The notes under the pieces: generated by a model
Seen by the model: only the letters and a program-made list of their open reading frames with translations
Told to the model about the DNA's origin: nothing
Database searches by the model: none
Part shown: positions 16,924-25,398 of the stretch, piece after piece
Position numbering within the stretch: the first letter of the stretch is position 1
Layout: each line of letters starts with the position of its first letter
DNA from: Nostoc sp. XA010
GTDB taxonomy: Bacteria; Cyanobacteriota; Cyanobacteriia; Cyanobacteriales; Nostocaceae
DNA: 64,000 bases
NCBI RefSeq assembly: GCF_020829625.1
Contig: NZ_JAIVFX010000001.1
Span: 434,001-498,000, forward strand
Direction: 5' to 3'
Translations under genes and position numbers: made by a program

Positions 16924-18036
16924 TTATGCGTTAGCTATCGGCTCGTTAGCGGTTGACCAAAATGGATAATCTGTATATCCCTTTTCACCGCCACCATAAA
17001 AGGTTGCTTGATCTGCTTCATTTAGTGGTGCATTCAAAGCCAAGCGTCGGGGTAAATCGGGGTTTGATATAAATAATGTGCCAAAGGCAACTAAATCTGC
17101 TGCTTTGTTGGCTAGTACTGCATTGCCTTTTTCACGAGTATAACCACCATTGACGATGAGTGTACCTGTAAAGCGATCGCGTATATGACTAGTGGGTACA
17201 ATTATCCCGCCATGTCTGATGTCTGCTTCTGTTGCCTCATAAATATGCAGATATGCCAAATTAAATTGGTTCAACGCTTGAGCCGCATAACCGAATGTCT
17301 CTAGAGGATTGGAGTCACCTATATCGTTAAAAGTCCCACTGGGAGATAAACGTACCCCTACTCGGTTAGAATCCCACACACTAGTTACTGCTTCTGTGAT
17401 TTCTAACAGGAATCGGGTGCGATTCTCAATGGAACCGCCATATTTATCTGTACGTTGATTGGTGCGATCGCGGAGAAACTGATCTATTAAATAACCATTA
17501 GCTGAGTGAATTTCCACCCCATCAAACCCAGCAGCTAGGGCATTTGCCGCTCCCTGACGGTACTGTTCGACTATCTGCGGTATTTCCGAAGTTTCTAAAG
17601 CGCGGGGAGTAACAAAAGGTTTGGGCCCCTGATAAGTTGCGGCTTCACCTTTAGGAGCAATGGCAGAAGGTGCCACTGGTAAAGCTCCATTTGGTTGTAA
17701 GTCAGGGTGAGAAATCCTGCCTACATGCCATAGTTGCAGAAAAATTCTCCCTCCCTGCTGATGTACGGCATCGGTTACTAATTTCCAGCCCTCCACCTGT
17801 TCTGGTGAATGAATTCCTGGTGTAGCAGGATAGCCCTGTCCTTCAGGAGTTACCTGTGTTGCTTCAGCAATAATCAGTCCGGCGGAAGCACGTTGGACGT
17901 AGTAGGTAGCATTCAGTTGGTGTGGTACATTTCCCTGTCCTGCCCTGTTTCGGGTTAAAGGTGCCATTACTATCCGGTTAGGTAGTTCCAGATTCCCTAA
18001 TTTGTAAGCAGAGAATAAGTTGATATCACTAGTCAT
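16924..18036 (-). CDS. Old yellow enzyme-family ene-reductase
   Basis: A 370-residue FMN-dependent NAD(P)H oxidoreductase of the OYE/NemA group. It has NRIVMAPLTRNRA (around 21-33), the substrate-binding pair in HSANGYLIDQFLRD (HxxN), TDKYGGSIENR, and the C-terminal phosphate-binding GTLFISNPDLPRRL. These enzymes reduce activated C=C bonds, N-ethylmaleimide-like compounds and nitrate esters, often under electrophile stress. Its context next to a nitroreductase, SDR, thioredoxin and ArsR regulator supports such a detoxification role. Confidence 0.92.
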   Translation of the reverse strand: MTSDINLFSAYKLGNLELPNRIVMAPLTRNRAGQGNVPHQLNATYYVQRASAGLIIAEATQVTPEGQGYPATPGIHSPEQVEGWKLVTDAVHQQGGRIFLQLWHVGRISHPDLQPNGALPVAPSAIAPKGEAATYQGPKPFVTPRALETSEIPQIVEQYRQGAANALAAGFDGVEIHSANGYLIDQFLRDRTNQRTDKYGGSIENRTRFLLEITEAVTSVWDSNRVGVRLSPSGTFNDIGDSNPLETFGYAAQALNQFNLAYLHIYEATEADIRHGGIIVPTSHIRDRFTGTLIVNGGYTREKGNAVLANKAADLVAFGTLFISNPDLPRRLALNAPLNEADQATFYGGGEKGYTDYPFWSTANEPIANA

Positions 18037-18168
18037 TGGTTTTTATCTCCAAATTATTTTAGCCATTGGGCATTGGGCATTGGTCAATATCATAGTTCTT
18101 CTTCCCCTACCTCCCCTGCTCCCCCTGCTCCCTCATCCCACACTCCCCACTCTCCACTCCCGCATTAA

Positions 18169-18964
18169 CTAAACAATCGACCGAATAACGCCACCATCTA
18201 CCCGCAAAGCTGCACCATTAGTTGCTGAAGCTACGGGACTAGAAAGGTAAACTACGATCGCTGCTACTTCTTCATTTGTTGCAAAGCGTTTGATTAGGGA
18301 ACTTGGACGCACATTTTGAAAAAACTCAGCCTCGACTTCAGCGCGATCAATACCACGTTCCTGCGCCAGGTTGGTGATAAACTCTTCAACTCCTTCTGAA
18401 CGAGTTGGCCCTGGTAGAACTGAGTTGACTGTGACTCCAGTCCCGACAGTCATTTCTGCTAGACCTCGTGCAATGGCTAGCTGCGCTGTCTTAGTTGTAC
18501 CGTAGTGAATCATTTCTACGGGAATTTGAATGGCAGATTCGCTGGAGATAAAAATTATCCGCCCCCAGTTTTGCTCTAGCTGCTTTTGCAGATATTGCCG
18601 ACTCAAACGGACTCCGCTAAGGACGTTAACCTCAAATATGTTTAACCAGTCTTTATCAGTAATATCAAAGAAGGTTTTTGGCTCATAAATACCTAAATTG
18701 TTTATCAGGATATCAACGTGAGGAACCTCTTGAAAGAGTTTCTCTACCCCTGATGCAGTACCTGTGTCAGCAACAACACCAGAAACTTTCGCGTCAAGTG
18801 TATGAATGCTTAATTTTAGCGATCGCTTGAGCTACGCGTTCTTCAGTCCGACCGTTAATAATCACTGATGCACCCTCTTGAGCTAACCCAAGAGCGATCG
18901 CCAAACCAATACCTGCGGTTGAGCCACTCACCAGCGCGGATTTACCATGCAGTTTCAAGTCCAT
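18169..18964 (-). pseudogene. SDR oxidoreductase interrupted by a frameshift
   Basis: A full-length classical SDR can be read in two frames. The N-terminal piece (18964 to 18794, 56 residues) has the NAD(P) loop SGSTAGIGLAIA and NGRTEERV and stops at TGA. Shifting frame near 18790-18808 continues as DAKVSGVVADTG, ILINNLGIYEPK, SSESAIQIPVEMIHYGTTK (YxxxK intact) and ends VDGGVIRSIV. The total span is 3n+1, so one base has been gained or lost. Everything else is intact, which suggests a recent lesion or a sequencing error. The C-terminal piece alone, which could only start at a TTG near 18606, would lack the cofactor site. Confidence 0.85.
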
Positions 18965-19011
18965 TTCGCTCTTTCCCCGTTAGTTGAAACAGAATTTAGG
19001 AGTCAGAAATT

Positions 19012-19055
19012 GGGAGTGGGGAGTAGGGAGTAGGGAGTAGGGGGTAGGGGGTAGG
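19012..19055. repeat. Heptamer-type repeat GGGAGTA
   Basis: Roughly six tandem copies of GGGAGTA and variants (GGGGGTA), a short tandemly repeated sequence typical of Nostoc-type genomes. A complementary C-rich stretch at about 19153-19220 can pair with it across some 100 bases. Confidence 0.85.
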
Positions 19056-19254
19056 AATGGGGCATTAGTAATTGGGCACTTGTACTGAGCATTGTCAAAG
19101 TATGGAGAAGAGGCTCCAGGGGCAGAGGGAAAGATGCAAAAGAGAGCAATTTCCCCCTGTTCCCTGTTCCCTGCTCCCTGTTCCCCTCACTCCCAACTCC
19201 CCACTCCCCACTCCCTACCCTCACCCAGCAATTTTGGGTTGGTCGAGTACTAGA

Positions 19255-19578
19255 TTAAAGATGCTGTGCTAAGGTCTTATTCAAGGTGGTTTTTGGAACT
19301 GCCCCTACGACAGTATCGACTTGCCGACCTCCCTTAAAAACCATCAGTGTCGGAATGCTGCGAATTCCATAATGGCTGGCTACAGTAGGATTTTGATCTG
19401 TGTTCAGCTTCACAAATTTCACCTGTCCTTCGTATTCAGCAGCAACTTCATCGACGACTGGGCCCACCATCCGGCAAGGGCCGCACCACGGGGCCCAAAA
19501 GTCCACTAATACCGGAATCTCACTTTCTAAGACTTCTTGCTTGAATGTGGCTTCTGTGACATTTGTAATGGATGACAT
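19255..19578 (-). CDS. Thioredoxin
   Basis: A 107-residue thioredoxin with the redox motif WCGPC (31-35), PVLVDFWAP before it, the cis-proline segment RSIPTLMVF around residue 74 and the closing VGAVPKTTL. It is a cytoplasmic disulfide reductase fed by thioredoxin reductase. It is divergent from an ArsR regulator, with a perfect palindrome between the two starts, so its transcription is probably controlled by that regulator. Confidence 0.95.
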   Translation of the reverse strand: MSSITNVTEATFKQEVLESEIPVLVDFWAPWCGPCRMVGPVVDEVAAEYEGQVKFVKLNTDQNPTVASHYGIRSIPTLMVFKGGRQVDTVVGAVPKTTLNKTLAQHL

Positions 19579-19605
19579 AAAATTGCCTTCCTAATTAATT
19601 CTATA

Positions 19606-19622
19606 ATTCGATAATATCGAAT
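19606..19622. promoter_or_regulatory. Perfect palindrome, candidate ArsR operator
   Basis: ATTCGATAATATCGAAT is an 8-1-8 perfect inverted repeat in the 81-base gap between the divergent thioredoxin and ArsR starts. Size and position suit a winged-helix dimer site that controls both genes. Binding is inference. Confidence 0.7.
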
Positions 19623-19659
19623 AATAAAAATATATGCCACCTGATGAGATAATGCAACT

Positions 19660-20010
19660 ATGAGATTTCTTTATCATCCAGATAGAAAAAATATTTCTTT
19701 ACCGGGAGTGCTGTATGCATTGGGCGATCCAGTCCGGCTAGAGATTGTGCGGCGGTTGGCTACTGAGGGGGAACAATGCTGTGCCAGTTTTGATTTTGCG
19801 ATCGCCAAGTCTACTATGTCCAATCATTTTAAGATTTTGCGGGAGTCTGGGATAGTCTTGACACGCAAAGAAGGGACACAGCACATTAACATCCTGCGGC
19901 GTGAAGATTTAGAGGTGCTGTTTCCAGGGTTGCTGGATGCGATATTGAAAGCGGCTCAACCATTGCCTCTTGGTCCCGCGAGTACTAAACAAACAGCTTC
20001 AAGGACTTAG
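19660..20010 (+). CDS. ArsR-family regulator with vicinal cysteines
   Basis: A 116-residue winged-helix repressor. The recognition helix region is AIAKSTMSNHFKILRESG (residues 47-64), preceded by ALGDPVRLEIVRRLA. Cys40 and Cys41 are adjacent at the end of the helix before it, close to where metal-sensing ArsR proteins have their ELCVCD ligands. Here the pair looks suited to thiol or electrophile sensing, or to metal binding; the sequence does not decide. It faces thioredoxin across a perfect palindrome and lies beside several reductases, which it may control. Confidence 0.88.
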   Translation: MRFLYHPDRKNISLPGVLYALGDPVRLEIVRRLATEGEQCCASFDFAIAKSTMSNHFKILRESGIVLTRKEGTQHINILRREDLEVLFPGLLDAILKAAQPLPLGPASTKQTASRT

Positions 20011-20081
20011 GGCATTGGGCAACGCTACCTGTTTAAGAATCTTCTTGTTTTTTAATTTGTGTTTCTAAATCAGATTCACGA

Positions 20082-20425
20082 ACTTTTTAGCCTATAAGCT
20101 AGAACGCAGAGGTGCGAAGTTTGTTGAGATTGATAGATGGTTCCCTAGCTCTAAGCTCTGTCAAAAATGTTTCTATCAAATAGGTGAGATGCCGTTGGAT
20201 GTCCGTGAGTGGACTTGTCCTCATTGCAATACTCATCATGATAGGGATGGAAATGCCGCGCAGAACATTAGAGCAGAGGGCATCAGAATGATAAAGGCGG
20301 AAGGTTCAGCCGTCTCTGCTGTAGGAGGGGAGGTAAGACCAAAACTCGGACGAAAGTCTAAGTTGCGGCACTCGCCTGTGAGTACAGAAGCCCCAACTTC
20401 AACCGTACTCGGTAAGTTGGGGTAG
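20082..20425 (+). pseudogene. Remnant of an IS200/IS605-family tnpB
   Basis: Only the C-terminal part of TnpB remains: RRGAKFVEIDRWFPSSKLC, a zinc ribbon with C-Q-K-C and C-P-H-C pairs, and HDRDGNAAQNI with the third RuvC aspartate. The N-terminal two thirds, including the first RuvC acids, are missing, so the protein cannot be an active nuclease. A start such as ATG 20189 exists by chance. The remnant ends at a hairpin and abuts a truncated gene on the other strand. Confidence 0.9.
20391..20422 (+). mobile_element. IS200/IS605-type right-end hairpin
   Basis: CCCCAACTT (20391-20399) pairs with AAGTTGGGG (20414-20422), a 9-bp stem at the 3' end of the tnpB remnant. IS200/IS605 elements end in such subterminal hairpins and transpose without target duplication. 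The boundary with flanking DNA appears to be near 20423-20434. Confidence 0.7.
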
Positions 20426-20689
20426 TTCACTCGGCATATCATCCACAAAAACGATCATCCGAATTCCATACTGCTCAGTTATGCTACGTCCAATTTTGAT
20501 TTTACTTAAATCTCGAAATAATGCTTCATGCCCACCATCAAATACTACTGTACGCAGGTATTTGTAGCCTTCTGTACCAACAGAAGCAATAAAATCAATA
20601 TCCTTACTCCAGCGATATTCGTCAAACTCAAATGCAAGAAGGGTTCCACCACCAAAGTAAGCAGAACCCTTTCTTATAAGGCAGGTCAT
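20423..20689 (-). pseudogene. Truncated AbiEii-like nucleotidyltransferase gene
   Basis: The fragment has FGGGTLLAFEFDEYRWSKD followed by IDFIA, the nucleotidyltransferase core of the AbiEii/AbiGii toxin family (DUF1814), and EQYGIRMIVFVDD further on. The frame then runs into the right end of the TnpB remnant, so the C-terminal part that completes the fold is gone. The N-terminus is also short, with no clear start before the GGG motif. AbiEii proteins are toxins of abortive-infection or toxin-antitoxin systems; no antitoxin gene is seen here. Confidence 0.75.
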
Positions 20690-20832
20690 CCAAAAAAAAT
20701 CTACGTGCCGCTAAGTATTTGGTTTAATGCCCGTATCAAAGCAATAGCATCTGATCCAGAGTTAGGTTTGAAAGGTATTATTATGATATAAATCATTTTC
20801 TTAAAAAGTGCAAAATCGCAACAAAAGCACCA

Positions 20833-21213
20833 ATGGCAGAATTCACCATTCAAATTCCCGATGAACTAGCTCAACGTTTAGAACCTCTGCAAAATCGCTT
20901 ACCCGAATTGCTTTGGCGATTACTAGACATTGTTAATGTACCAATAACCATTCAGCCAACAGCCAACCCTGAGACTACAAATATTCCAGCAGTTTATCAA
21001 GAAGTTATTGATTTTTTAATTAAGGGGCCAAAACCAGAAGAAATTATTAATTTTAAAGTTTCATTTCAATCTCAAACACGCCTACAAGAACTACTGGAAA
21101 AAAATCGCTCTGCAACACTCAGTCAAATGGAATTAGCAGAATTAGATGTTTACGAGCAACTAGAGCAAATGATGATTTTATTAAAAGCAAGAGCTTATTC
21201 TGCAAGTCCATAA
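20833..21213 (+). CDS. Conserved cyanobacterial protein paired with an HNH gene
   Basis: A 126-residue protein beginning MAEFTIQIPDELAQRLEPL, a short ribbon-helix-like or adaptor-like opening, followed by an acidic helical C-terminal part (ELAELDVYEQLEQMMILLKA). Proteins of this type are common in filamentous cyanobacteria and are often found upstream of a small nuclease gene. It ends one base before the HNH start codon, so translation is probably coupled. A role as antitoxin or partner is inference. Confidence 0.7.
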   Translation: MAEFTIQIPDELAQRLEPLQNRLPELLWRLLDIVNVPITIQPTANPETTNIPAVYQEVIDFLIKGPKPEEIINFKVSFQSQTRLQELLEKNRSATLSQMELAELDVYEQLEQMMILLKARAYSASP

Positions 21214-21214
21214 T

Positions 21215-21520
21215 ATGACTTCTAATTCGATTTCTGTGGAACTCCGTAGGTTAGTGTTCCAGAGAGCTTCAGCACGCTGTGAATATTGCCAAATCCATCA
21301 AAAACTTTCTATTTATACCCATGAAGTAGACCATATTATTGCCGTCAAACATGGGGGTGAAACTACTGCTGATAATTTGGCACTTTCATGTTTATCCTGT
21401 AACCGTCATAAAGGCTCTGATTTCGCTACTATAGACCAATTTACTCAATAAATTGTCCCATTGTTTAATCCCCGCCGCCTGGTTTGGAATTCTTCCCATG
21501 TTCTTAACAGCCTGAGCTAG
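21215..21520 (+). pseudogene. HNH endonuclease gene, stop-interrupted and 3'-truncated
   Basis: The first 78 residues include CEYC, HEVDHIIAVKHGGETTADN and LSCLSCNRHKG, the zinc-bound HNH core. A TAA at 21449-21451 ends the frame, but the same frame continues after it as IVPLFNPRRLVWN, which is the normal continuation of this family. Similarity then breaks off at about 21490, where sequence belonging to the convergent hpnB gene begins. The gene thus has one nonsense change plus loss of its last 50 or so residues. The HNH core itself is complete, so a short product could still be made. Confidence 0.8.
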
Positions 21521-22243
21521 GGCGCAATCGTCGATTAAAGCTTGGCGAATGACTTGAATACCTCCGATTCGCTCTAAAGCTTCTCGGCTAATCAGAATAG
21601 ATCCCCCAGCGGCGGCGGCTGTGGAATTGTTGGGATTATTTACCCAGCGAAAAGGATAGAGTTTTTGGAAGAAAAAGACAAAAGCTGGAATCAAAAGTTT
21701 TTCCCAAAAGCTTTCACACCTGAGTCGCACCATTACCGAAACCAGGTCTAAATCTTCCTGCACAGCTTTAGCAACGAGTCGGCGGAGATTACCAGGATCA
21801 TGTTCGATATCTGCGTCGGTCAGTAAAAAATAGTCAGGTGCAAATTTAATAGCGCTGTTTAGACCTTGCTCAACTGCCCAAAGTTTGCCCGACCAACCGG
21901 GAGGCAGTGAAACGCCAGAGATAATATGCAATTGTTGGAGTTTATCTACAACGTGTGCAACCTCTTGGGCGAAATTTGCTGTCCGGTCTGTGCTGCGATC
22001 ATCTACTAAAAACACGTTGAAAGATCCAGGATAATCTTGGAGTAGGAGCGATTGCAGTGTCGTTGGTAGCAATTGGGCTTCGTTACGGGCTGGAACCACG
22101 GCACAAACCATAGGTAATGATTCTAGCTGAGTTTCTGTAACCTCTAATTGCTGGTCTACCCGCCAAAACTGTCCCCAAAAACACAGTAATCCTAACCAAA
22201 TTGTCAAGGATAACAGCGTTAATCCTAATACAATTACACCCAT
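21392..22243 (-). CDS. hpnB: Hopene-associated glycosyltransferase HpnB, 3'-truncated
   Basis: A family 2 glycosyltransferase of the HpnB type, usually encoded beside squalene-hopene cyclase as here. It has an N-terminal membrane helix (VLGLTLLSLTIWLGLLCF), VDDRSTDRT (donor-binding), LLTDADIEHDP (DxD) and RCESFWEKLLIPAFVFFFQ. It keeps the family sequence to ALIDDCALAQAVKN, then reads into 40 residues encoded by the antisense of the HNH gene. Full-length relatives continue for roughly 130 more residues with membrane segments, so activity is doubtful. In vivo substrate of the family is not settled. Confidence 0.88.
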   Translation of the reverse strand: MGVIVLGLTLLSLTIWLGLLCFWGQFWRVDQQLEVTETQLESLPMVCAVVPARNEAQLLPTTLQSLLLQDYPGSFNVFLVDDRSTDRTANFAQEVAHVVDKLQQLHIISGVSLPPGWSGKLWAVEQGLNSAIKFAPDYFLLTDADIEHDPGNLRRLVAKAVQEDLDLVSVMVRLRCESFWEKLLIPAFVFFFQKLYPFRWVNNPNNSTAAAAGGSILISREALERIGGIQVIRQALIDDCALAQAVKNMGRIPNQAAGIKQWDNLLSKLVYSSEIRAFMTVTG

Positions 22244-22367
22244 GACCTATTGCAAATTTTCAGTGACTCAGACAGAATACTATGTCTACTGATAGAGAAA
22301 AAATTTTTTCATCATAATATTGCCGTATTCAAAACTAGTGTTGGGTGTTGAGGTTAAATAGTTTTTG

Positions 22368-24278
22368 ATGCAAACACAAGACAGGGTAAAAGTCAATCAA
22401 GTCGCAACGGCGATCGCAGCCAGTCAACAATATTTGCTTTCGATTCAAAATCCCGTAGGTTACTGGTGGGCAGAGTTAGAATCTAATGTCACCATCACGG
22501 CTGAGGTTGTTCTCCTGCATAAGATTTGGGGAACAGACAAAGGCAGACCTTTACACAAAGTTGCAGCATACCTGCGTCAAGAGCAACGGCAGCATGGCGG
22601 CTGGGAACTTTTCTATGGTGATGGTGGAGAACTTAGCACCTCGGTTGAAGCCTACATGGCGCTAAGACTGCTAGGTGTACCAGCAACCGATCCAGCGATG
22701 ATTCGGGCGAAAGCTTTTATTCTCCAACGGGGTGGGATCAGCAAAACTCGGATTTTTACCAAGTTGCACTTAGCCTTGATTGGCTGCTACAAGTGGCGCG
22801 GTATTCCCTCGCTACCACCTTGGATAATGCTGTTGCCCAAAGCTTTTCCAGTTAATATCTACGAGATGTCTAGCTGGGCACGTTCTAGTACAGTGCCGTT
22901 GTTGATTGTGTGCGATCGCAAACCTGTTTTTATCACTGATCCAACTATCAACCTAGATGAACTGTACGCTGAAGGCGTTGATCAAGTCCGGTGGGAATTA
23001 CCCCAAACTGGCGATTGGACAGATTTATTCCTCACCCTTGATCAGGGGTTCAAGTTTGCAGAAAGTCTGAATTTAGTTCCCTTTCGGCAAGAAGGCATCA
23101 AAGCCGCCGAAAAATGGATTTTAGAGCGCCAAGAAGCCACAGGCGACTGGGGCGGGATTATTCCGGCGATGTTGAATTCAATGCTGGCTTTGCGGTGTCT
23201 GAATTATGACAGAAGCGACCCCATTGTAGAACGAGGTTTGCAAGCAATTGATAACTTTGCCATTGAAACAGAGAATAGCTACCGAGTACAGCCTTGTGTT
23301 TCACCCGTCTGGGATACAGCTTGGGCGATGCGTGCCTTAGTAGAATCTGGCTTTGCACCAGACCATCCGGCGGTGGTGCAAGCTGGAGAATGGTTGTTGC
23401 AAAAACAAATTTTAGACTACGGAGATTGGGCTGTAAAAAATCGTCAGGGAAAACCAGGAGCTTGGGCATTTGAGTTTGACAATCGCTTTTATCCCGATGT
23501 AGACGACTCGGCTGTGGTGGTGATGGCTTTACATTTGGCGAAACTGCCTAACGAAGAAATCAAGCAGGCTGCGATCGCTCGTGCGTTAAACTGGATTGCA
23601 TCTATGCAATGTAAACCAGGCGGGTGGGCTGCTTTTGATTTGAATAACGATCAAGATTGGCTTAACTCCATTCCTTATGGCGACTTGAAAGCGATGATTG
23701 ATCCAAACACCGCAGATGTTACGGCTAGAGTCGTAGAAATGCTGGGTGCTTGTGATTTGTCAATTGATAGTGATAATTTAGAGCGATCGCTTACTTATCT
23801 TCTGCGCGAACAAGAAACCGAAGGCTGTTGGTTTGGTCGTTGGGGTGTCAACTATATCTACGGCACCAGTGGCGTTTTATCCGCCTTAGCGTTAATTGTT
23901 CCTCAAAAGCATAAACTCAGTATAGAACGAGGAGCAGCTTGGTTAGTCGGATGTCAAAATCTAGATGGTGGTTGGGGTGAGACTTGCCGCAGCTACGACG
24001 ATCCCCGTCTTAAAGGAAAAGGAAATAGTACTGCATCTCAAACTGCTTGGGCTTTAATTGGCCTCTTAGCAGCAGGTGAAGCAACTGGTAAATTCGCTCT
24101 TGAGGCCATTGAGCGGGGAATTGCCTACCTAGTGGCAACTCAACAGCCAGATGGTACTTGGTTTGAGGCTGACTTTACAGGTACTGGTTTCCCCTGCCAT
24201 TTTTATCTCAAGTATCATCTGTATCAACAATACTTTCCCTTAATCGCTCTAGGTCGCTATCAAGCAGTTTTGGAATAG
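22368..24278 (+). CDS. shc: Squalene-hopene cyclase
   Basis: A 636-residue class II triterpene cyclase, peripheral to the membrane, that protonates and cyclises squalene to hopene, the hopanoid precursor. The catalytic DxDD motif is DVDD at residues 377-380, in the same place as in the Alicyclobacillus enzyme, and several QW repeats (QEATGDWGG, CKPGGWAAF, QETEGCWFGRW, CQNLDGGWGE, QQPDGTWFE) stabilise the barrel. The ATG at 22368 is preferred over the TTG before it. It diverges from the truncated hpnB. Confidence 0.97.
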   Translation: MQTQDRVKVNQVATAIAASQQYLLSIQNPVGYWWAELESNVTITAEVVLLHKIWGTDKGRPLHKVAAYLRQEQRQHGGWELFYGDGGELSTSVEAYMALRLLGVPATDPAMIRAKAFILQRGGISKTRIFTKLHLALIGCYKWRGIPSLPPWIMLLPKAFPVNIYEMSSWARSSTVPLLIVCDRKPVFITDPTINLDELYAEGVDQVRWELPQTGDWTDLFLTLDQGFKFAESLNLVPFRQEGIKAAEKWILERQEATGDWGGIIPAMLNSMLALRCLNYDRSDPIVERGLQAIDNFAIETENSYRVQPCVSPVWDTAWAMRALVESGFAPDHPAVVQAGEWLLQKQILDYGDWAVKNRQGKPGAWAFEFDNRFYPDVDDSAVVVMALHLAKLPNEEIKQAAIARALNWIASMQCKPGGWAAFDLNNDQDWLNSIPYGDLKAMIDPNTADVTARVVEMLGACDLSIDSDNLERSLTYLLREQETEGCWFGRWGVNYIYGTSGVLSALALIVPQKHKLSIERGAAWLVGCQNLDGGWGETCRSYDDPRLKGKGNSTASQTAWALIGLLAAGEATGKFALEAIERGIAYLVATQQPDGTWFEADFTGTGFPCHFYLKYHLYQQYFPLIALGRYQAVLE

Positions 24279-24457
24279 TGGAAGGAGGAAGGGGGAGCAG
24301 GGGAGGGTAAGCTAAAACACATCTAATTTGCATCTTGTGGGGTGGGCATCTTGCCTGCCCTGACAGGCTCACTCATATCAAGTCCGGTGAATCATATCAT
24401 GTCCGCTTAATTAGTTATTATTCCGGGCATCTATGCAAAAATATTGAAACTCTCTTT

Positions 24458-24514
24458 CCCCCTGCTCCCTGCTCCCTGCTCCCTGCCCCCTGCCCCCTGC
24501 CCTGCCTCCCCTGC
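24458..24514. repeat. Heptamer-type repeat CCCTGCT
   Basis: Tandem CCCTGCT, CCCTGCC and related units between shc and the ZIP gene, reaching to the ZIP stop codon. Similar runs occur at about 18100, 33354, 33607 and 60530. Confidence 0.85.
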
Positions 24515-24520
24515 TCTCTT

Positions 24521-25276
24521 CTAGAGTTTGCTAAGGACAAAAGCGGCAAGAAATCCAAGCACAGTTATCATTCCAGCAAAATCATGCGCTTGCTCGAAGG
24601 CTTCTGGAATCATGGTGTCTGTAAGCATTGCTAAAATAGCACCTGCTGCTACAGCAGTGGTTGCAGCGATGATTTCTGCTGAAAAGTGACTAAACAATGC
24701 ATAGCCTAGAATTGCTGCTATACCGGAGATGATGGCAATTCCTCCCCACACACTGAAGATGTAAGTAGTTGAACGTCCTGCTCTTTTCATGCCAGCAGCG
24801 CTGGAAAGTCCTTCTGGAATATTAGAGAGAAAAACAGCTGCTACAGTGGCCCAGCTGACAACTCCTCCCTCAATCATGCTGACACCAATTACAATAGATT
24901 CTGGAATGCCATCGAGTAATGCGCCTATTGCGATCGCTAGCCCACTTCCATCTTGCTCTTCTTCAGATGGTTGCTGTTCACCTGAACGTTTGCGATGTTT
25001 AGCACCCTGATAAGCTAGAAACCAGTTTGCTGCTGTATAAACAGTTGCACCACCCACAAAACCGATTGCTGTTGAGTCAAAACCACCACGCTTGTAAGCT
25101 TCATCCATCAGTTCAAACGATAGGGCCGAAATTAGTACACCTGCACCAAAAGCCATAACTGCGGCGATCGCTTGCTGAGGAATTTTAGCATAGTATCCCA
25201 CTGCGGAGCCTAATAGCAGTGCTGACCCGCCAACTAAACCCCAAAAACCCGCTTGTAACCAGAGCGGAAACATCAC
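24521..25276 (-). CDS. ZIP-family metal transporter
   Basis: A 251-residue inner-membrane metal importer with about eight helices. ALLDGIPESIVIGVSM and FLSNIPEGLSSAAGMKR are the two metal-binding helices of the ZIP family (GxPE motifs). A short charged loop (RKRSGEQQPSEEEQDGSG) lies between helices 3 and 4. Zinc, iron or manganese could be the substrate; no metal regulator is adjacent. It is followed by a heptamer repeat rather than a terminator. Confidence 0.88.
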   Translation of the reverse strand: MMFPLWLQAGFWGLVGGSALLLGSAVGYYAKIPQQAIAAVMAFGAGVLISALSFELMDEAYKRGGFDSTAIGFVGGATVYTAANWFLAYQGAKHRKRSGEQQPSEEEQDGSGLAIAIGALLDGIPESIVIGVSMIEGGVVSWATVAAVFLSNIPEGLSSAAGMKRAGRSTTYIFSVWGGIAIISGIAAILGYALFSHFSAEIIAATTAVAAGAILAMLTDTMIPEAFEQAHDFAGMITVLGFLAAFVLSKL

Positions 25277-25398
25277 ACACCCTCACTCAGAGATGCAAGG
25301 AAAAGACACCATAAGAATTAACTTAAAAACAGAAGTTTCCCAACTTTCAAAAATAAAGGTGGAGCTATGCCCCACCTGTGATTCTTAACTCAAAATTC

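Noticed and set aside
24335..24634. 99-residue plus-strand frame between shc and the ZIP gene
   Set aside because: It translates a CCCTGCT repeat and then the antisense of the ZIP gene.
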